A stretch of DNA of 40,707 bases from positions 1-40,707 of the forward strand of contig JAJFGA010000048.1 in NCBI GenBank assembly GCA_021776375.1. The letters run 5' to 3'. The position numbers were made by a program, and so were the translations under genes. Below the pieces are notes generated by a model that saw nothing but the letters and a program-made list of their open reading frames with translations, was not told where the DNA came from and did not search any database. This DNA is from Hyphococcus sp. GTDB lineage: Bacteria; Pseudomonadota; Alphaproteobacteria; Caulobacterales; Parvularculaceae. Positions 30,357 through 38,809 of this stretch are shown here, in pieces. Each line of letters opens with the position of its first letter. The first letter of the stretch is position 1.

Positions 30357-30913
30357 TGCAGATTCGGAAATTTCAGACTTTTGCCGGAGCGGTTAAAAAG
30401 GATCTGTTCGCGCGAAAGCGAGAAGCCGACAATAATTTCAAAATTGGAACCGGAAATATGGTCGCCGGCGCGCGGGATTATGATTTTGTCGATATCTTCC
30501 TTTTTGACGACAATGGTATTTTTCTCGGTGAACTTCGCCGGTACCAGAAATTCAGTTTTCGCAATAACTTCAAGGTCTTTACGCGTTACAGCAACAAAGT
30601 ACTTGAAAACCTTATCGCCGTTTTCGCCCTTCGGTCCTTTGCCAAAAGCGAGGTCGATGGCGACATCTATGTCGATCGGCTTGTCTTCAATATAGCGACA
30701 GCCGATCTCGACATTGGTGATTTCGCCAGTATAGGCGATGTCTTCAAGCCGTTCTTCGCCGTCAAACTCTATGATCCGGGAGGCGTCGAGAAGAACCACA
30801 ACATTCGGGCACGGCGCCGGGTTTTTATCGTTCGCTGTACTTCTTTTTAATCCCGAACATCCGGCGACGCCCACGGCTGCGGCGATAAGCGCCCCGGCTA
30901 ACAGTTTGTTCAT
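30353..30913 (-). CDS. Putative lipoprotein of unknown function
   Basis: Predicted lipoprotein of 186 residues: basic start MNKLLAGALIAAA, lipobox GVAGC with Cys19. I do not recognise a named domain. The mature part is rich in beta-like segments (PCPNVVVLLDASRIIEF, GEITNVEIGCRYIEDKPIDI, FKYFVAVTRKDLEVIAKTEF) and has two Cys (at PCPN and IGCRY) that may form a disulfide. Its 3' end overlaps the argS ATG, so the two are translationally coupled. Similar small envelope lipoproteins beside argS occur in alphaproteobacteria; function is not assigned. Confidence 0.85.
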   Translation of the reverse strand: MNKLLAGALIAAAVGVAGCSGLKRSTANDKNPAPCPNVVVLLDASRIIEFDGEERLEDIAYTGEITNVEIGCRYIEDKPIDIDVAIDLAFGKGPKGENGDKVFKYFVAVTRKDLEVIAKTEFLVPAKFTEKNTIVVKKEDIDKIIIPRAGDHISGSNFEIIVGFSLSREQILFNRSGKSLKFPNLQ

Positions 30914-31063
30914 CTGACCGAACCCTTATATCTGCTCATAAATGGCCCTCTTGCCGCCAGACGATGGCCGCTGAGACGCCGTTATTTCGTGTCAGCTTCT
31001 CGTAGCGTCTCGCAACCCAAGGCGCAACGCCTCGATGCTGAGCGAGAGAAGAGAAATAGCGGA

Positions 31064-32032
31064 ATGAAACCGATGCCAGAAAAACCAGTACGGGGGAAAT
31101 TGCCGCTGAAAGTACGCCTTGCCGCGCCGCGTGGGTTTTGCGCCGGTGTTGAGCGCGCGATCCGCACTGTCGAGGAGACGCTGGCGATGTATGGCGCGCC
31201 GGTCTATGTGCGCCATGAAATTGTCCACAACAAACATGTCGTCGAACGTCTTGCCGCGATGGGCGCGGTGTTTGTCGATGAGCTGAACGAGGCGCCGAGC
31301 GACCGGCCGGTTATTTTCTCAGCCCATGGCGCCCCGCGCGCCGCCCATGCTGAAGCCGCCGCCCGTAATCTCATAGCGATTGACGCCACCTGCCCTCTCG
31401 TCCTCAAGGTCCACAATGAGGCCCGCCGACATGCGGCTGCAAACCGGCATATCTATCTGGTCGGCCACGCCAACCATCCCGAAGTGGTCGGCACCATGGG
31501 CCAGGTCGCCAAGGACGCGATCACATTGGTGGCTTCGGTGAGCGATGTGGCGACATTGAAAGATAGCGATGGACCCAAAGCCTATGTTACGCAGACCACC
31601 CTTTCGGTCGATGACGCGCGGACCATCGTTGAGGCGCTGAAGGTAAAATTTCCCGCCATCGCCGGCCCGCGTAAAGAAGACATCTGTTATGCGACCACCA
31701 ACCGGCAGAACGCCGTTAAAGCGGCGGCGCAGGGTGTTGATCTCTTTATCGTCATTGGCTCGCGGACATCGTCGAACTCTTTGCGGCTGGTTGAGGTCGC
31801 CAATAGCGTCGGCGCGCGGCGCGCTATGCTGATTGAGGATGCGAACGCCTTTGACCCGGGCGCGCTCAAAGACGTATCCGTCATCGGAATGAGCGCCGGG
31901 GCCTCAGCGCCTGAGCACTTGGTTGAGGGATTTTTAAAATTGCTTGCTGATCTGCGGACGCTGACTATTGAGACCGTTGAGACGGCTTCTGAAAATATTG
32001 TCTTCAACACATCGCTGCGACTTGCGAGTTGA
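31064..32032 (+). CDS. ispH: 4-hydroxy-3-methylbut-2-enyl diphosphate reductase IspH
   Basis: Last enzyme of the MEP isoprenoid pathway, an iron-sulfur protein giving IPP and DMAPP. The 322 residues contain the three cluster cysteines: Cys26 (RGFCAGVERA), Cys110 (DATCPLVLKVH) and Cys208 (DICYATTNRQ). SAHGAP and HPEVVGTMGQ active-site segments are also present. The ATG at 31064, with an AGAAG ribosome binding site region, is chosen over a GTG 25 codons earlier that lacks conservation. It is followed after 94 bases by rnhA. Confidence 0.96.
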   Translation: MKPMPEKPVRGKLPLKVRLAAPRGFCAGVERAIRTVEETLAMYGAPVYVRHEIVHNKHVVERLAAMGAVFVDELNEAPSDRPVIFSAHGAPRAAHAEAAARNLIAIDATCPLVLKVHNEARRHAAANRHIYLVGHANHPEVVGTMGQVAKDAITLVASVSDVATLKDSDGPKAYVTQTTLSVDDARTIVEALKVKFPAIAGPRKEDICYATTNRQNAVKAAAQGVDLFIVIGSRTSSNSLRLVEVANSVGARRAMLIEDANAFDPGALKDVSVIGMSAGASAPEHLVEGFLKLLADLRTLTIETVETASENIVFNTSLRLAS

Positions 32033-32126
32033 TAGCAGAACCCCCTATGCCTAAATAAAATTCCTGCGTTAGAAAAATTCCCAATCTTCAACGCGCGCAA
32101 CACTTACCCTTACTTATGGATCATAG

Positions 32127-32555
32127 ATGATTGAAATTTTCACTGACGGCGCTTGTTCCGGCAATCCCGGCCCCGGCGGCTGGGGCGTTCTGATCATTAT
32201 CGGCGAAGACGAGACCGAGCTTTGCGGCGGCGAACCGGCGACAACCAATAACCGCATGGAGATGATGGCCGTCATTAAGGCGCTCGAGGCGACGGATCAT
32301 CAGGCGCCGGTCCGTCTGTTCACGGACAGTCAGTATGTCAAAAACGGCATTACCGTCTGGATTAACGGATGGAAGAAAAACGGCTGGAAAACCGCCGCCA
32401 GAAAGCCGGTCAAGAACAAAGATCTATGGAACGCGCTTGATGCGCTTGTAGAAGGACGTGAGATTGACTGGCGCTGGGTGAAGGGACATGCCGGCCATCC
32501 CGGCAATGAGCGCGCCGATGCGCTCGCCTGTCGCGGTGTGCTATCGGCGCAGTGA
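32127..32555 (+). CDS. rnhA: Ribonuclease HI
   Basis: Degrades RNA in RNA-DNA hybrids. The 142-residue enzyme has the catalytic set Asp7 ([17 protein letters not shown]), Glu45 (NNRMEMMAV), Asp67 (LFTDSQYV) and Asp131 (NERADALA), plus His121 in [11 protein letters not shown]. The Trp-rich basic handle ([20 protein letters not shown]) is present. It sits downstream of ispH and ends before a dispersed palindromic repeat, tail to tail with the peroxiredoxin gene. Confidence 0.97.
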   Translation: MIEIFTDGACSGNPGPGGWGVLIIIGEDETELCGGEPATTNNRMEMMAVIKALEATDHQAPVRLFTDSQYVKNGITVWINGWKKNGWKTAARKPVKNKDLWNALDALVEGREIDWRWVKGHAGHPGNERADALACRGVLSAQ

Positions 32556-32621
32556 GCTTGAGAAGCCACAAGACGAAGTGAATCATCTCAATGTTTTGAT
32601 GATGTTATTGTATGCATCACT

Positions 32622-32706
32622 GTCATTGCCGGACTTGTTCCGGCAATCCAGAACGGCAAGCGCGGCACCTTCGGCTCTGGATCACCGGGACAAGCCCGGT
32701 GATGAC
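32622..32706. repeat. Dispersed palindromic repeat, copy 2 (GTCATTGCCGGACTTG type)
   Basis: Two hairpins in tandem: ATTGCCGGA facing TCCGGCAAT, then TCACCGGGA facing a matching CCCGGTGA. Outer GTCAT and ATGAC, and inner TCCAG and CTGGA, are also complementary, so the whole element can fold. Its first half matches the element at 14162. It fills the gap between the convergent rnhA and peroxiredoxin genes. Confidence 0.75.
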
Positions 32707-32762
32707 AAGCTGTGAGGCGTATTTTCAAATACCTAATTTTGAGTCAGAGCCTAAGCCTACGC

Positions 32763-33245
32763 TTAAAGCTGCTCAAGCATGTACTCTGCGCTTGAAACGT
32801 CGAATGCCCCCGGCTCTTCGATGTTCAAATGCGTTACAACGCCGTCCTCGATCACCATGGAAAAACGCTGGGCGCGCTCGCCCATGCCGAAGCCGGTTCC
32901 GTCCATGGTAAGTCCGAGCGCGCGGGCAAAATCGCCATTACCATCTGCAAGCATTTCAACAACGCCGCCGGCATTTTGATCTTTCGCCCAAGCGTTCATC
33001 ACAAATGCATCATTGACAGACATGCAGACGATTTTATCAACGCCTTTCGCCTTGAACGCATCCGCCTTGGTCACAAAGCCCGGCAAGTGCTTGGCTGAAC
33101 AGGTCGGCGTAAACGCGCCGGGCAGCGAAAATAGCGCTACCTTGCCGCCGCCCAGGACATCGCTGGTCTGCACCTGATTGGGTCCCTCTTCGGTCGCCAT
33201 CATCACGGTTGCATTGGGAATTTTGTCGCTTACGGAAATTGTCAT
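32763..33245 (-). CDS. Peroxiredoxin, Prx5/AhpE-TSA type
   Basis: Thiol peroxidase of 160 residues in the Prx5 group. The catalytic signature PGAFTPTCSAKHLPGF holds Thr46 and peroxidatic Cys49. A second Cys, Cys74 in KIVCMSVND, is where many bacterial Prx5 proteins keep a non-essential or structural cysteine. GMGERAQRFSMVIEDGVV and NIEEPG follow as usual. It has no signal peptide and should be cytoplasmic, reducing peroxides with glutathione/glutaredoxin or thioredoxin. It is divergent from the YqgE gene. Confidence 0.95.
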   Translation of the reverse strand: MTISVSDKIPNATVMMATEEGPNQVQTSDVLGGGKVALFSLPGAFTPTCSAKHLPGFVTKADAFKAKGVDKIVCMSVNDAFVMNAWAKDQNAGGVVEMLADGNGDFARALGLTMDGTGFGMGERAQRFSMVIEDGVVTHLNIEEPGAFDVSSAEYMLEQL

Positions 33246-33356
33246 CGGGTTCTCCTAAATTTTCACGCCGCTTGTATCGCCTCACGCAGTCGGGGTCCAG
33301 CATTGAGCGTGTCGCCATCCTTGCACCCCGGCAATCACATCCCTAGAATTATTGGT

Positions 33357-33983
33357 ATGGCAAGAAACGACCACCCCTCAAGCGATCCGGCCCGCGATTT
33401 TCTCACCGGGCAACTGTTGATCGCCATGCCGAATATGGGCGATTCACGGTTTGAGCGGTCCGTGATCTATATCTGCGCCCATGACGAAGATCATGCGATG
33501 GGCGTTATCATCAACAAACGCCTCGATGATGTCGTGTTATCAGAACTTCTAAAGCAGCTCGAGATCGAGCCGCGCGATGGCGCCGATGCAACGCCGGTGT
33601 TTTTTGGCGGACCCGTGCAGACTGGGCGCGGCGCCGTTTTGCACACGTTGGATTACCAGATCGACGCCACCGTTGAACTGGCGCCTGATCTCGGCATGAC
33701 GGCGACCAGGGACGCATTGATCGATATCGCCGGCAAGGAGCCCAAAAAGTCGCCGCCGCGCGCATTCATCCTCACGATTGGCCACGCTGGATGGGGCCCC
33801 GGTCAACTCGAGCAGGAAATCGCTATGAACGCCTGGGTGCATTGCGCGCCGGAGGAAGCGATCATTTTCGAGGGCGCCGAGAGCGACGCCTGGAGCCGCG
33901 CCCTGGCAAAGCTTGGCGTCACCAGCGCGATGCTGTCGCCGGAATGGGCGCAAGCGCGCCGCGACGATCAGCCATTGAATTAG
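33357..33983 (+). CDS. YqgE/AlgH family protein (UPF0301)
   Basis: Conserved cytoplasmic protein of 208 residues, UPF0301/DUF179; its role is not well established. The family pattern is clear: LTGQLLIAMPNMGDSRFERS, AMGVIINKRLDD, PVFFGGPVQTGRGAVLHT and IGHAGWGPGQLEQEI. The ATG at 33357 is chosen because homologues start about 15 residues before the LLIAMPNM motif; a frame from 33303 is longer and less likely. The stop is 11 bases from the end of the convergent EAL gene. Confidence 0.93.
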   Translation: MARNDHPSSDPARDFLTGQLLIAMPNMGDSRFERSVIYICAHDEDHAMGVIINKRLDDVVLSELLKQLEIEPRDGADATPVFFGGPVQTGRGAVLHTLDYQIDATVELAPDLGMTATRDALIDIAGKEPKKSPPRAFILTIGHAGWGPGQLEQEIAMNAWVHCAPEEAIIFEGAESDAWSRALAKLGVTSAMLSPEWAQARRDDQPLN

Positions 33984-33994
33984 CAGGGCGAGAG

Positions 33995-36169
33995 TTAGCG
34001 CATCTCGCCGCGCCGCCATGGCATCCATCGCGCTGTTTTCTTGTCTTCAAACGCCGCTGTCTCATCCGCCATTTTGGCGAGGACACTTTCTTTATCCGTG
34101 GCTTTTTTTCCGATCTTATTGGCCTTCATGTAATCATCGTCAGCGGCTTTAAGTTTCCCGTCATCGTTTAGCGCTGATTTTTCATCTGCTTGGCTTGCCG
34201 CCTTGGCGTCCCCAGACTTGACTATCCCTGACTTGGCTATCCCTGGTTTGACTTTTTTTCTGGCCGCTTCAACTGGTTTGCCTAGCGCATAGCCTTGCGC
34301 CAAATCGAGGCCGAGTTTCGCCGCCGCAGCCACCGCTTTATCGCTCTCAACACCCTCAACAATAACCTTCAACCCAAGGTCCTTGCCGAGCGCCGCGAGC
34401 GAGCTGATAATCTTGACCCCGTCGCCGCCGCCGCTGAGATCATCAGTGAACGACTTATCAATCTTCAGATAGTCAAAATCATATTTCCGCAAATTGGTCA
34501 GACAGGAAAAGCCAGCGCCGAAATCATCAAAAGCGAGCGAAGCGCCAGCCTTTTTGTAGGCCGAGAAGATGTCGGCGGCAGCCTCGCCCTCCACCGCATC
34601 GCCTTCGGTCAATTCAATCACCAGCGCATCTTTCGGTAGTTTATATTTCTTGATCGTCTCGCCAACCAGGCCGACAAAATCGGCGTCGCACATTTGCCCC
34701 CAGGAGACGTTCATCGCCACAAAGGGCGCAGCGCCTTTAGTGGATTTGATTTTGTCGGCGAGGAACGAGGCCGCTTCTTCCAGCATGATCTTGGCGAGCA
34801 TCGCGCCCTTGCCCGCTGCTTCCGCAGCGCGGACAAAAGTTTCAGGCCCCTCATCGGCGCCATCCTTCTGATCACGCCAGCGCGCGAGCGCCTCATAACC
34901 GACAACCTTTTTGTCCTTAAGCGCAACGATTGGCTGGAACGCGGCGACGATATCGCCTTTGTCCAGCGCCTCGCCAAGCTTTTCCGCAAGCGAGCCGGCC
35001 GCTGCCGGTATGATCGCCGCTTTGGTTGCATTTTGAAGCATTTTTCCGTTGACGCCATTATTCTTCGACGGCTTGAAGATTGGCGACGCGGTTTCAATGA
35101 ATGCAACAATGCGTTCAAGCTCGCCAGCCTCATCATGCGCCGCGCGGGCGCCGCGCAACCTGATCTTGCGGCCGTCAAACAAGTTCAGCGCCACGTCAAA
35201 CGGGCCGTCAATCGGCGTTAGAACTTCATCTTTAAATCGCTGAAGGTCTTCTTTGGCGATGAAATTACAAAGCGCCTCGGGGGTGAACGGCGCTGTTGAA
35301 TCCGCGCCGAGCAGCGTCGGCAAAGTTTCGGTCTGATCAATCATGCCCGGGCTCCAGTCCCAGATCGCCACACCCGAATAATCAAGAACCCGCGCAAGCG
35401 AGCTATCGAGAACAATCTCCATACGTTCATGTTTTGAATTTGAGTGCGCAGGACCAGTCGCTAGCGACTGATCGTCATCAGCACCAAAACCGTGAAAGCT
35501 TTCACCGGCAAACTCAGCTCCACGCAGCGGCGCGCTCTCGGTTAGCGCGACCAGGCTGGCGGCGATAACGCCGAGCGTAAACAAACCATGGGGCGCAAGC
35601 GCGAACGCGCCCGCTTCAACCCCGCCAAGCGGACCCAGAAGCGGCGCCGCCATCGCCAGCGCAATACCCGGAAGAATAAGACGCGCACCAATGTCACCGC
35701 GGAACGCCTGACTGAGAGCGAGCAAAACCGCAAACGCGCCGACGCCAATGACGGCCATGCGCATAATCGGCGCAATCTCAATACGGTCGAAGAAGTTGAT
35801 GACGCCCATGCCCGCAATTACTAGCGCTGCGGTAAACATAAGCCCGCCCAGCAGCGGATTATATTTCGCCGCGCCAATTGTCGCCGACAGAAAGATAATC
35901 GCCGACGCCGCGAACAATCCCATTATCAGGACGGCCACCTCAGATGGCATCGCGCTGAAAAATCCGAGCCAGGAAAACTCAAGCGCCGCCGCGCCCGCCA
36001 CCATCAATAAGGCGCAAACCGCAATCCCGCTCCGGCGGATCGCCGCATAGCCGGCCAGAAAAGCCGCCGCGACAATGAATGCGCCGGCAATCGCGCCGCG
36101 CCCCATATCCAAAGCCGGCGCAGCCCAAACCACCGCGTCACTCATCCCCGCACCCACTATGCCAACCAT
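33995..36169 (-). CDS. Membrane PAS-EAL protein, c-di-GMP phosphodiesterase
   Basis: Multi-pass membrane protein of 724 residues. About seven hydrophobic segments occupy residues 25-210. A PAS-like sensory fold follows (about 255-360, LDYSGVAIWDWSPGM) and then an EAL domain (about 395-635). The EAL residues needed for cyclic di-GMP hydrolysis all look present: Glu426 in YEALARW, Asn487, ELTE (519-522), DDFGAG (548-553), Lys569, Glu605 in VEGVES and Gln625 in QGYALGKP. It is therefore probably an active phosphodiesterase. The last ~90 residues are charged and of low complexity, with imperfect short repeats near KPGIAKSGIVKSGDAK. The start may be Met1 or Met9. Confidence 0.92.
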   Translation of the reverse strand: MVGIVGAGMSDAVVWAAPALDMGRGAIAGAFIVAAAFLAGYAAIRRSGIAVCALLMVAGAAALEFSWLGFFSAMPSEVAVLIMGLFAASAIIFLSATIGAAKYNPLLGGLMFTAALVIAGMGVINFFDRIEIAPIMRMAVIGVGAFAVLLALSQAFRGDIGARLILPGIALAMAAPLLGPLGGVEAGAFALAPHGLFTLGVIAASLVALTESAPLRGAEFAGESFHGFGADDDQSLATGPAHSNSKHERMEIVLDSSLARVLDYSGVAIWDWSPGMIDQTETLPTLLGADSTAPFTPEALCNFIAKEDLQRFKDEVLTPIDGPFDVALNLFDGRKIRLRGARAAHDEAGELERIVAFIETASPIFKPSKNNGVNGKMLQNATKAAIIPAAAGSLAEKLGEALDKGDIVAAFQPIVALKDKKVVGYEALARWRDQKDGADEGPETFVRAAEAAGKGAMLAKIMLEEAASFLADKIKSTKGAAPFVAMNVSWGQMCDADFVGLVGETIKKYKLPKDALVIELTEGDAVEGEAAADIFSAYKKAGASLAFDDFGAGFSCLTNLRKYDFDYLKIDKSFTDDLSGGGDGVKIISSLAALGKDLGLKVIVEGVESDKAVAAAAKLGLDLAQGYALGKPVEAARKKVKPGIAKSGIVKSGDAKAASQADEKSALNDDGKLKAADDDYMKANKIGKKATDKESVLAKMADETAAFEDKKTARWMPWRRGEMR

Positions 36170-36396
36170 AAATGCCCCTACCCCATAAATTTGAAACGCC
36201 GTATGATTCTAGCGCCTAATACTGGTTCCACGACGGCTTCCACCCAAAAAACGCGCCAACCGCCCCCTGATGGGTGGATCATGACGTTCTCATTATCCAC
36301 AGCTAGCCAGTTCGCTTGTTCTCGCCAGCATATTCACGCCTATGTGACTTTATCGCAAGGCCGGCGCCGGCCGTTCCGGGATATTTTTTTAACGTT

Positions 36397-37020
36397 TCAC
36401 CGCAAATTCGAGGACGACCTTTCTTCGCGGTTGCGAAAGTCCTTGGCGGTGATGGCGAACTGGTCGTGGTCGCGCCATTCATCATTAATCCTGAGATAGT
36501 CGCGGGCGCTGCCCTCCTGGATGAAGCCGCATTTCAACAATAACCCCCGCGAAGCGGTGTTTTCCGCCTGGCAGGCCGCCTCGATACGGTTGAGACCGAT
36601 GACGTCCATGGCATGGTTGACCACCGCCGCAACCGCAGCCGCGCCGAAGCCGCGACGGATATAGGGCGCGCCGATCCAATAGCCGAGCGTCGCCGCCCTG
36701 GCGGCGCCATACCGGATATTGGTCAGCGTGACGCCGCCGACCAGCGCGCGGCTATCGCGGTGAAAGATGAATAACGAGAGCCCCCGGCCGCGTTGCGCCT
36801 CCTGAGCAAAAAGTTTGAGCCGGCGCTTAAATGCTGCCGCTTGCAGCGCTTCCGGCGCCCAATCGCCTTCCCAGGCAATCAGATGACGCCGGCTTTCCTC
36901 ACGCAGGATGGCCCAGGACTGAAAGTCTCTGATTTCAGCCGGGCGCAGATAAATCGGGTCCTGGACCAGAACCGGATCAAATGCGGAACGGGGCGATGAT
37001 TTGAGTTGGAACATCAACAC
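36397..37020 (-). CDS. RimJ-like GNAT acetyltransferase
   Basis: N-acetyltransferase of 207 residues in the RimJ/RimL group, which acetylate the N-termini of ribosomal proteins or other targets. The acetyl-CoA motif is present as GYWIGAPYIRRGFGAAAV, and IGLNRIEAACQAENTASR with LLLKCGFIQEG matches the RimJ pattern closely. The alternative start is Met3, six bases later. It lies upstream of the EAL gene on the same strand but with a 227-base gap, so separate transcription is likely. The exact substrate is unknown. Confidence 0.92.
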   Translation of the reverse strand: MLMFQLKSSPRSAFDPVLVQDPIYLRPAEIRDFQSWAILREESRRHLIAWEGDWAPEALQAAAFKRRLKLFAQEAQRGRGLSLFIFHRDSRALVGGVTLTNIRYGAARAATLGYWIGAPYIRRGFGAAAVAAVVNHAMDVIGLNRIEAACQAENTASRGLLLKCGFIQEGSARDYLRINDEWRDHDQFAITAKDFRNREERSSSNLR

Positions 37021-37256
37021 GCTTCTTGGTTAATCGCCATCATGTCAGCGCAAACGCGCAAGTCTGTCAAAGCCACGATAGATGACGCGGGGTTTTCCCC
37101 AGGCTATTGTGCCCATTGGCGGCAACTTGGGGATAAAATGCGATTGCGCGCGAGCTTGATCATGCGGGCGGAGTTCGTCGAGGCCGGGTGGTTTGGCGCC
37201 GCCCTCAGGCTTGCCGCCTTGCGCCCACAAAACTACGTGCTGGCAGAAGGCTGAGC

Positions 37257-37928
37257 ATGGATACAACGATTGCTTTATTTTTCGCTGATGTTCGTGAGGC
37301 GGCGCCAAATCTTACGCCTGCCATTAGATATCTGGCGGACGGTTACTTACTCAAGGGCGGCGTTTTAATGACGTTGCTGTTCTTTTCAGCGGCGCCGGCC
37401 CGGCGACGATTTTTCTCTTCCCAAAACCTGCATATTGTTCGAGCAGCCGGCGCGATATTTATATCCATGTTCCTTGCACGGACGCTGCAAATGACACTGC
37501 CGCATCGGGACCGCCCTTACATAACCGCCATGAAAGAGCATGCCGATATTATTTCCGCTGAGATGAGTTCGTTCCCAAGCGATCATGCGGTGCTCATGAC
37601 ATGCATTGCGACGGCAACCTTTATGCGCAACCGTACACTTGGCCTCATTGCTTTGAGTTGGACTGTACTGTTTATTCTTGCACCGCGGATTTATCTTGGA
37701 TTGCATTACACAACCGATATCCTTGCCGGGATGGCGCTTGGCGCAGGGATTTGCTGGGCGGTGATGCGCACGCCAGCGCCTGCGGGCCTTCGGGTAAGGG
37801 TTGAAAAGCTTGAAACCAATTATCCCGCGCCGCTCTACTTGCTGGCTATTATTTTTGCTGTTGAGACAGCGCGAAACTTTGAACAAACCCGCGCCGTGGC
37901 GCGCATGGTCTTGGATATGATCGCATGA
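37257..37928 (+). CDS. PAP2-family membrane phosphatase
   Basis: Integral-membrane phosphatase of the PAP2 (type 2 phosphatidic acid phosphatase) family, 223 residues, probably acting on lipid phosphates such as undecaprenyl pyrophosphate or phosphatidate. The three motifs are visible: HRDRP (83-87), PSDH at 107-110 (commonly PSGH), and Arg144...His150...Asp154 in PRIYLGLHYTTD. Several hydrophobic segments surround them. The ATG at 37257 follows an AGAAGG ribosome binding site by 6 bases; an upstream in-frame start adds a non-conserved, basic leader. The next gene starts 112 bases after its stop. Confidence 0.88.
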   Translation: MDTTIALFFADVREAAPNLTPAIRYLADGYLLKGGVLMTLLFFSAAPARRRFFSSQNLHIVRAAGAIFISMFLARTLQMTLPHRDRPYITAMKEHADIISAEMSSFPSDHAVLMTCIATATFMRNRTLGLIALSWTVLFILAPRIYLGLHYTTDILAGMALGAGICWAVMRTPAPAGLRVRVEKLETNYPAPLYLLAIIFAVETARNFEQTRAVARMVLDMIA

Positions 37929-38040
37929 AGCTGTGGCCTGTCCCAAAGCGGGCGACAGTGACAGCGTGGCCCCAAACCGACGCCCCGCGCCGATCCGCCC
38001 ACTTGCGATTCTCACCGCATCGGTGCGTTATGGAACACAC

Positions 38041-38793
38041 ATGACCGATATCGAGATTGCCTCCTTCACCCGCGTCGGCAGCGCGCCATATTTTGTCTTC
38101 TGTGATCATGCCGCCAACGCGATACCGGCGGAGATGAACGGTCTCGGCATGCCCGATGACCTTCTCGCCACTCATATTGCCTGGGATATCGGCGCCGGGG
38201 CGCTGGCCGCCGCGCTAAGTGAGAAGCTGGACGGCGCCTTGTTCACATGCGGGTTTTCACGCCTGATCATCGACCCCAACCGCGCGCTTGATTCTAACGG
38301 TTTGATCCCTGCAACCAGCGACCAGATTCCCGTTCCGGGCAATCAAATGCTTGCCTGCGCGGCGCGGCAGGACCGCATCGAGCGTTTCCACATTCCCTAC
38401 CATGACCGCCTGAGCACCGCGCTTGACGTTTTCGAGGCCGCTCACGCCCACCCGCTCATTATTTCCGTACACACCTTTACCAACCGGCTGATGGGCTCGG
38501 CCGACGACCGGCCATGGAAGGTTGGCCTGTTATGGCGCGAGGACGAACAAAGCGCCAAAGGGATGATCCGCCATCTTGAAGAGGCGACCGACTGGGCTAT
38601 TGGCGACAATGAGCCTTACGATGCGCGCGTCTTTAACTATTCCATCGACCGCCATGTGGGCCCACGCGGCCTGGCGCACCTTACCATTGAGGTGCGTCAA
38701 GATATTGTCGGTACACAAAGTGATATAGTACGCCTCGCAGCAATATTATCGGACTGCGTATTCAAGATTACGCAAGCGCAGGCCGCACGATGA
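38041..38793 (+). CDS. N-formylglutamate amidohydrolase family protein
   Basis: Hydrolase of the FGase family, 250 residues, which in histidine degradation splits N-formylglutamate; many members of the family act on other N-acyl or formimino substrates. Family hallmarks are FVFCDHAANAIP, HIAWDIGAGALA, SRLIIDPNR and ISVHTFTNRLMG. The ATG at 38041 is used; a longer frame begins at 37933. No other hut gene is nearby, so a histidine role is unlikely to be its only use. It directly precedes the YbdK-type ligase, by 16 bases, suggesting a shared amino-acid or peptide pathway. Confidence 0.9.
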   Translation: MTDIEIASFTRVGSAPYFVFCDHAANAIPAEMNGLGMPDDLLATHIAWDIGAGALAAALSEKLDGALFTCGFSRLIIDPNRALDSNGLIPATSDQIPVPGNQMLACAARQDRIERFHIPYHDRLSTALDVFEAAHAHPLIISVHTFTNRLMGSADDRPWKVGLLWREDEQSAKGMIRHLEEATDWAIGDNEPYDARVFNYSIDRHVGPRGLAHLTIEVRQDIVGTQSDIVRLAAILSDCVFKITQAQAAR

Positions 38794-38809
38794 TGAAAGG
38801 AGATGCGCC

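Noticed and set aside
37042-37254. 70-codon rightward frame between the acetyltransferase and PAP2 genes
   Set aside because: It ends 2 bases before the PAP2 start and has an acceptable composition, but no ribosome binding site and no recognisable pattern; more likely leader sequence. Left as an unproven possibility.
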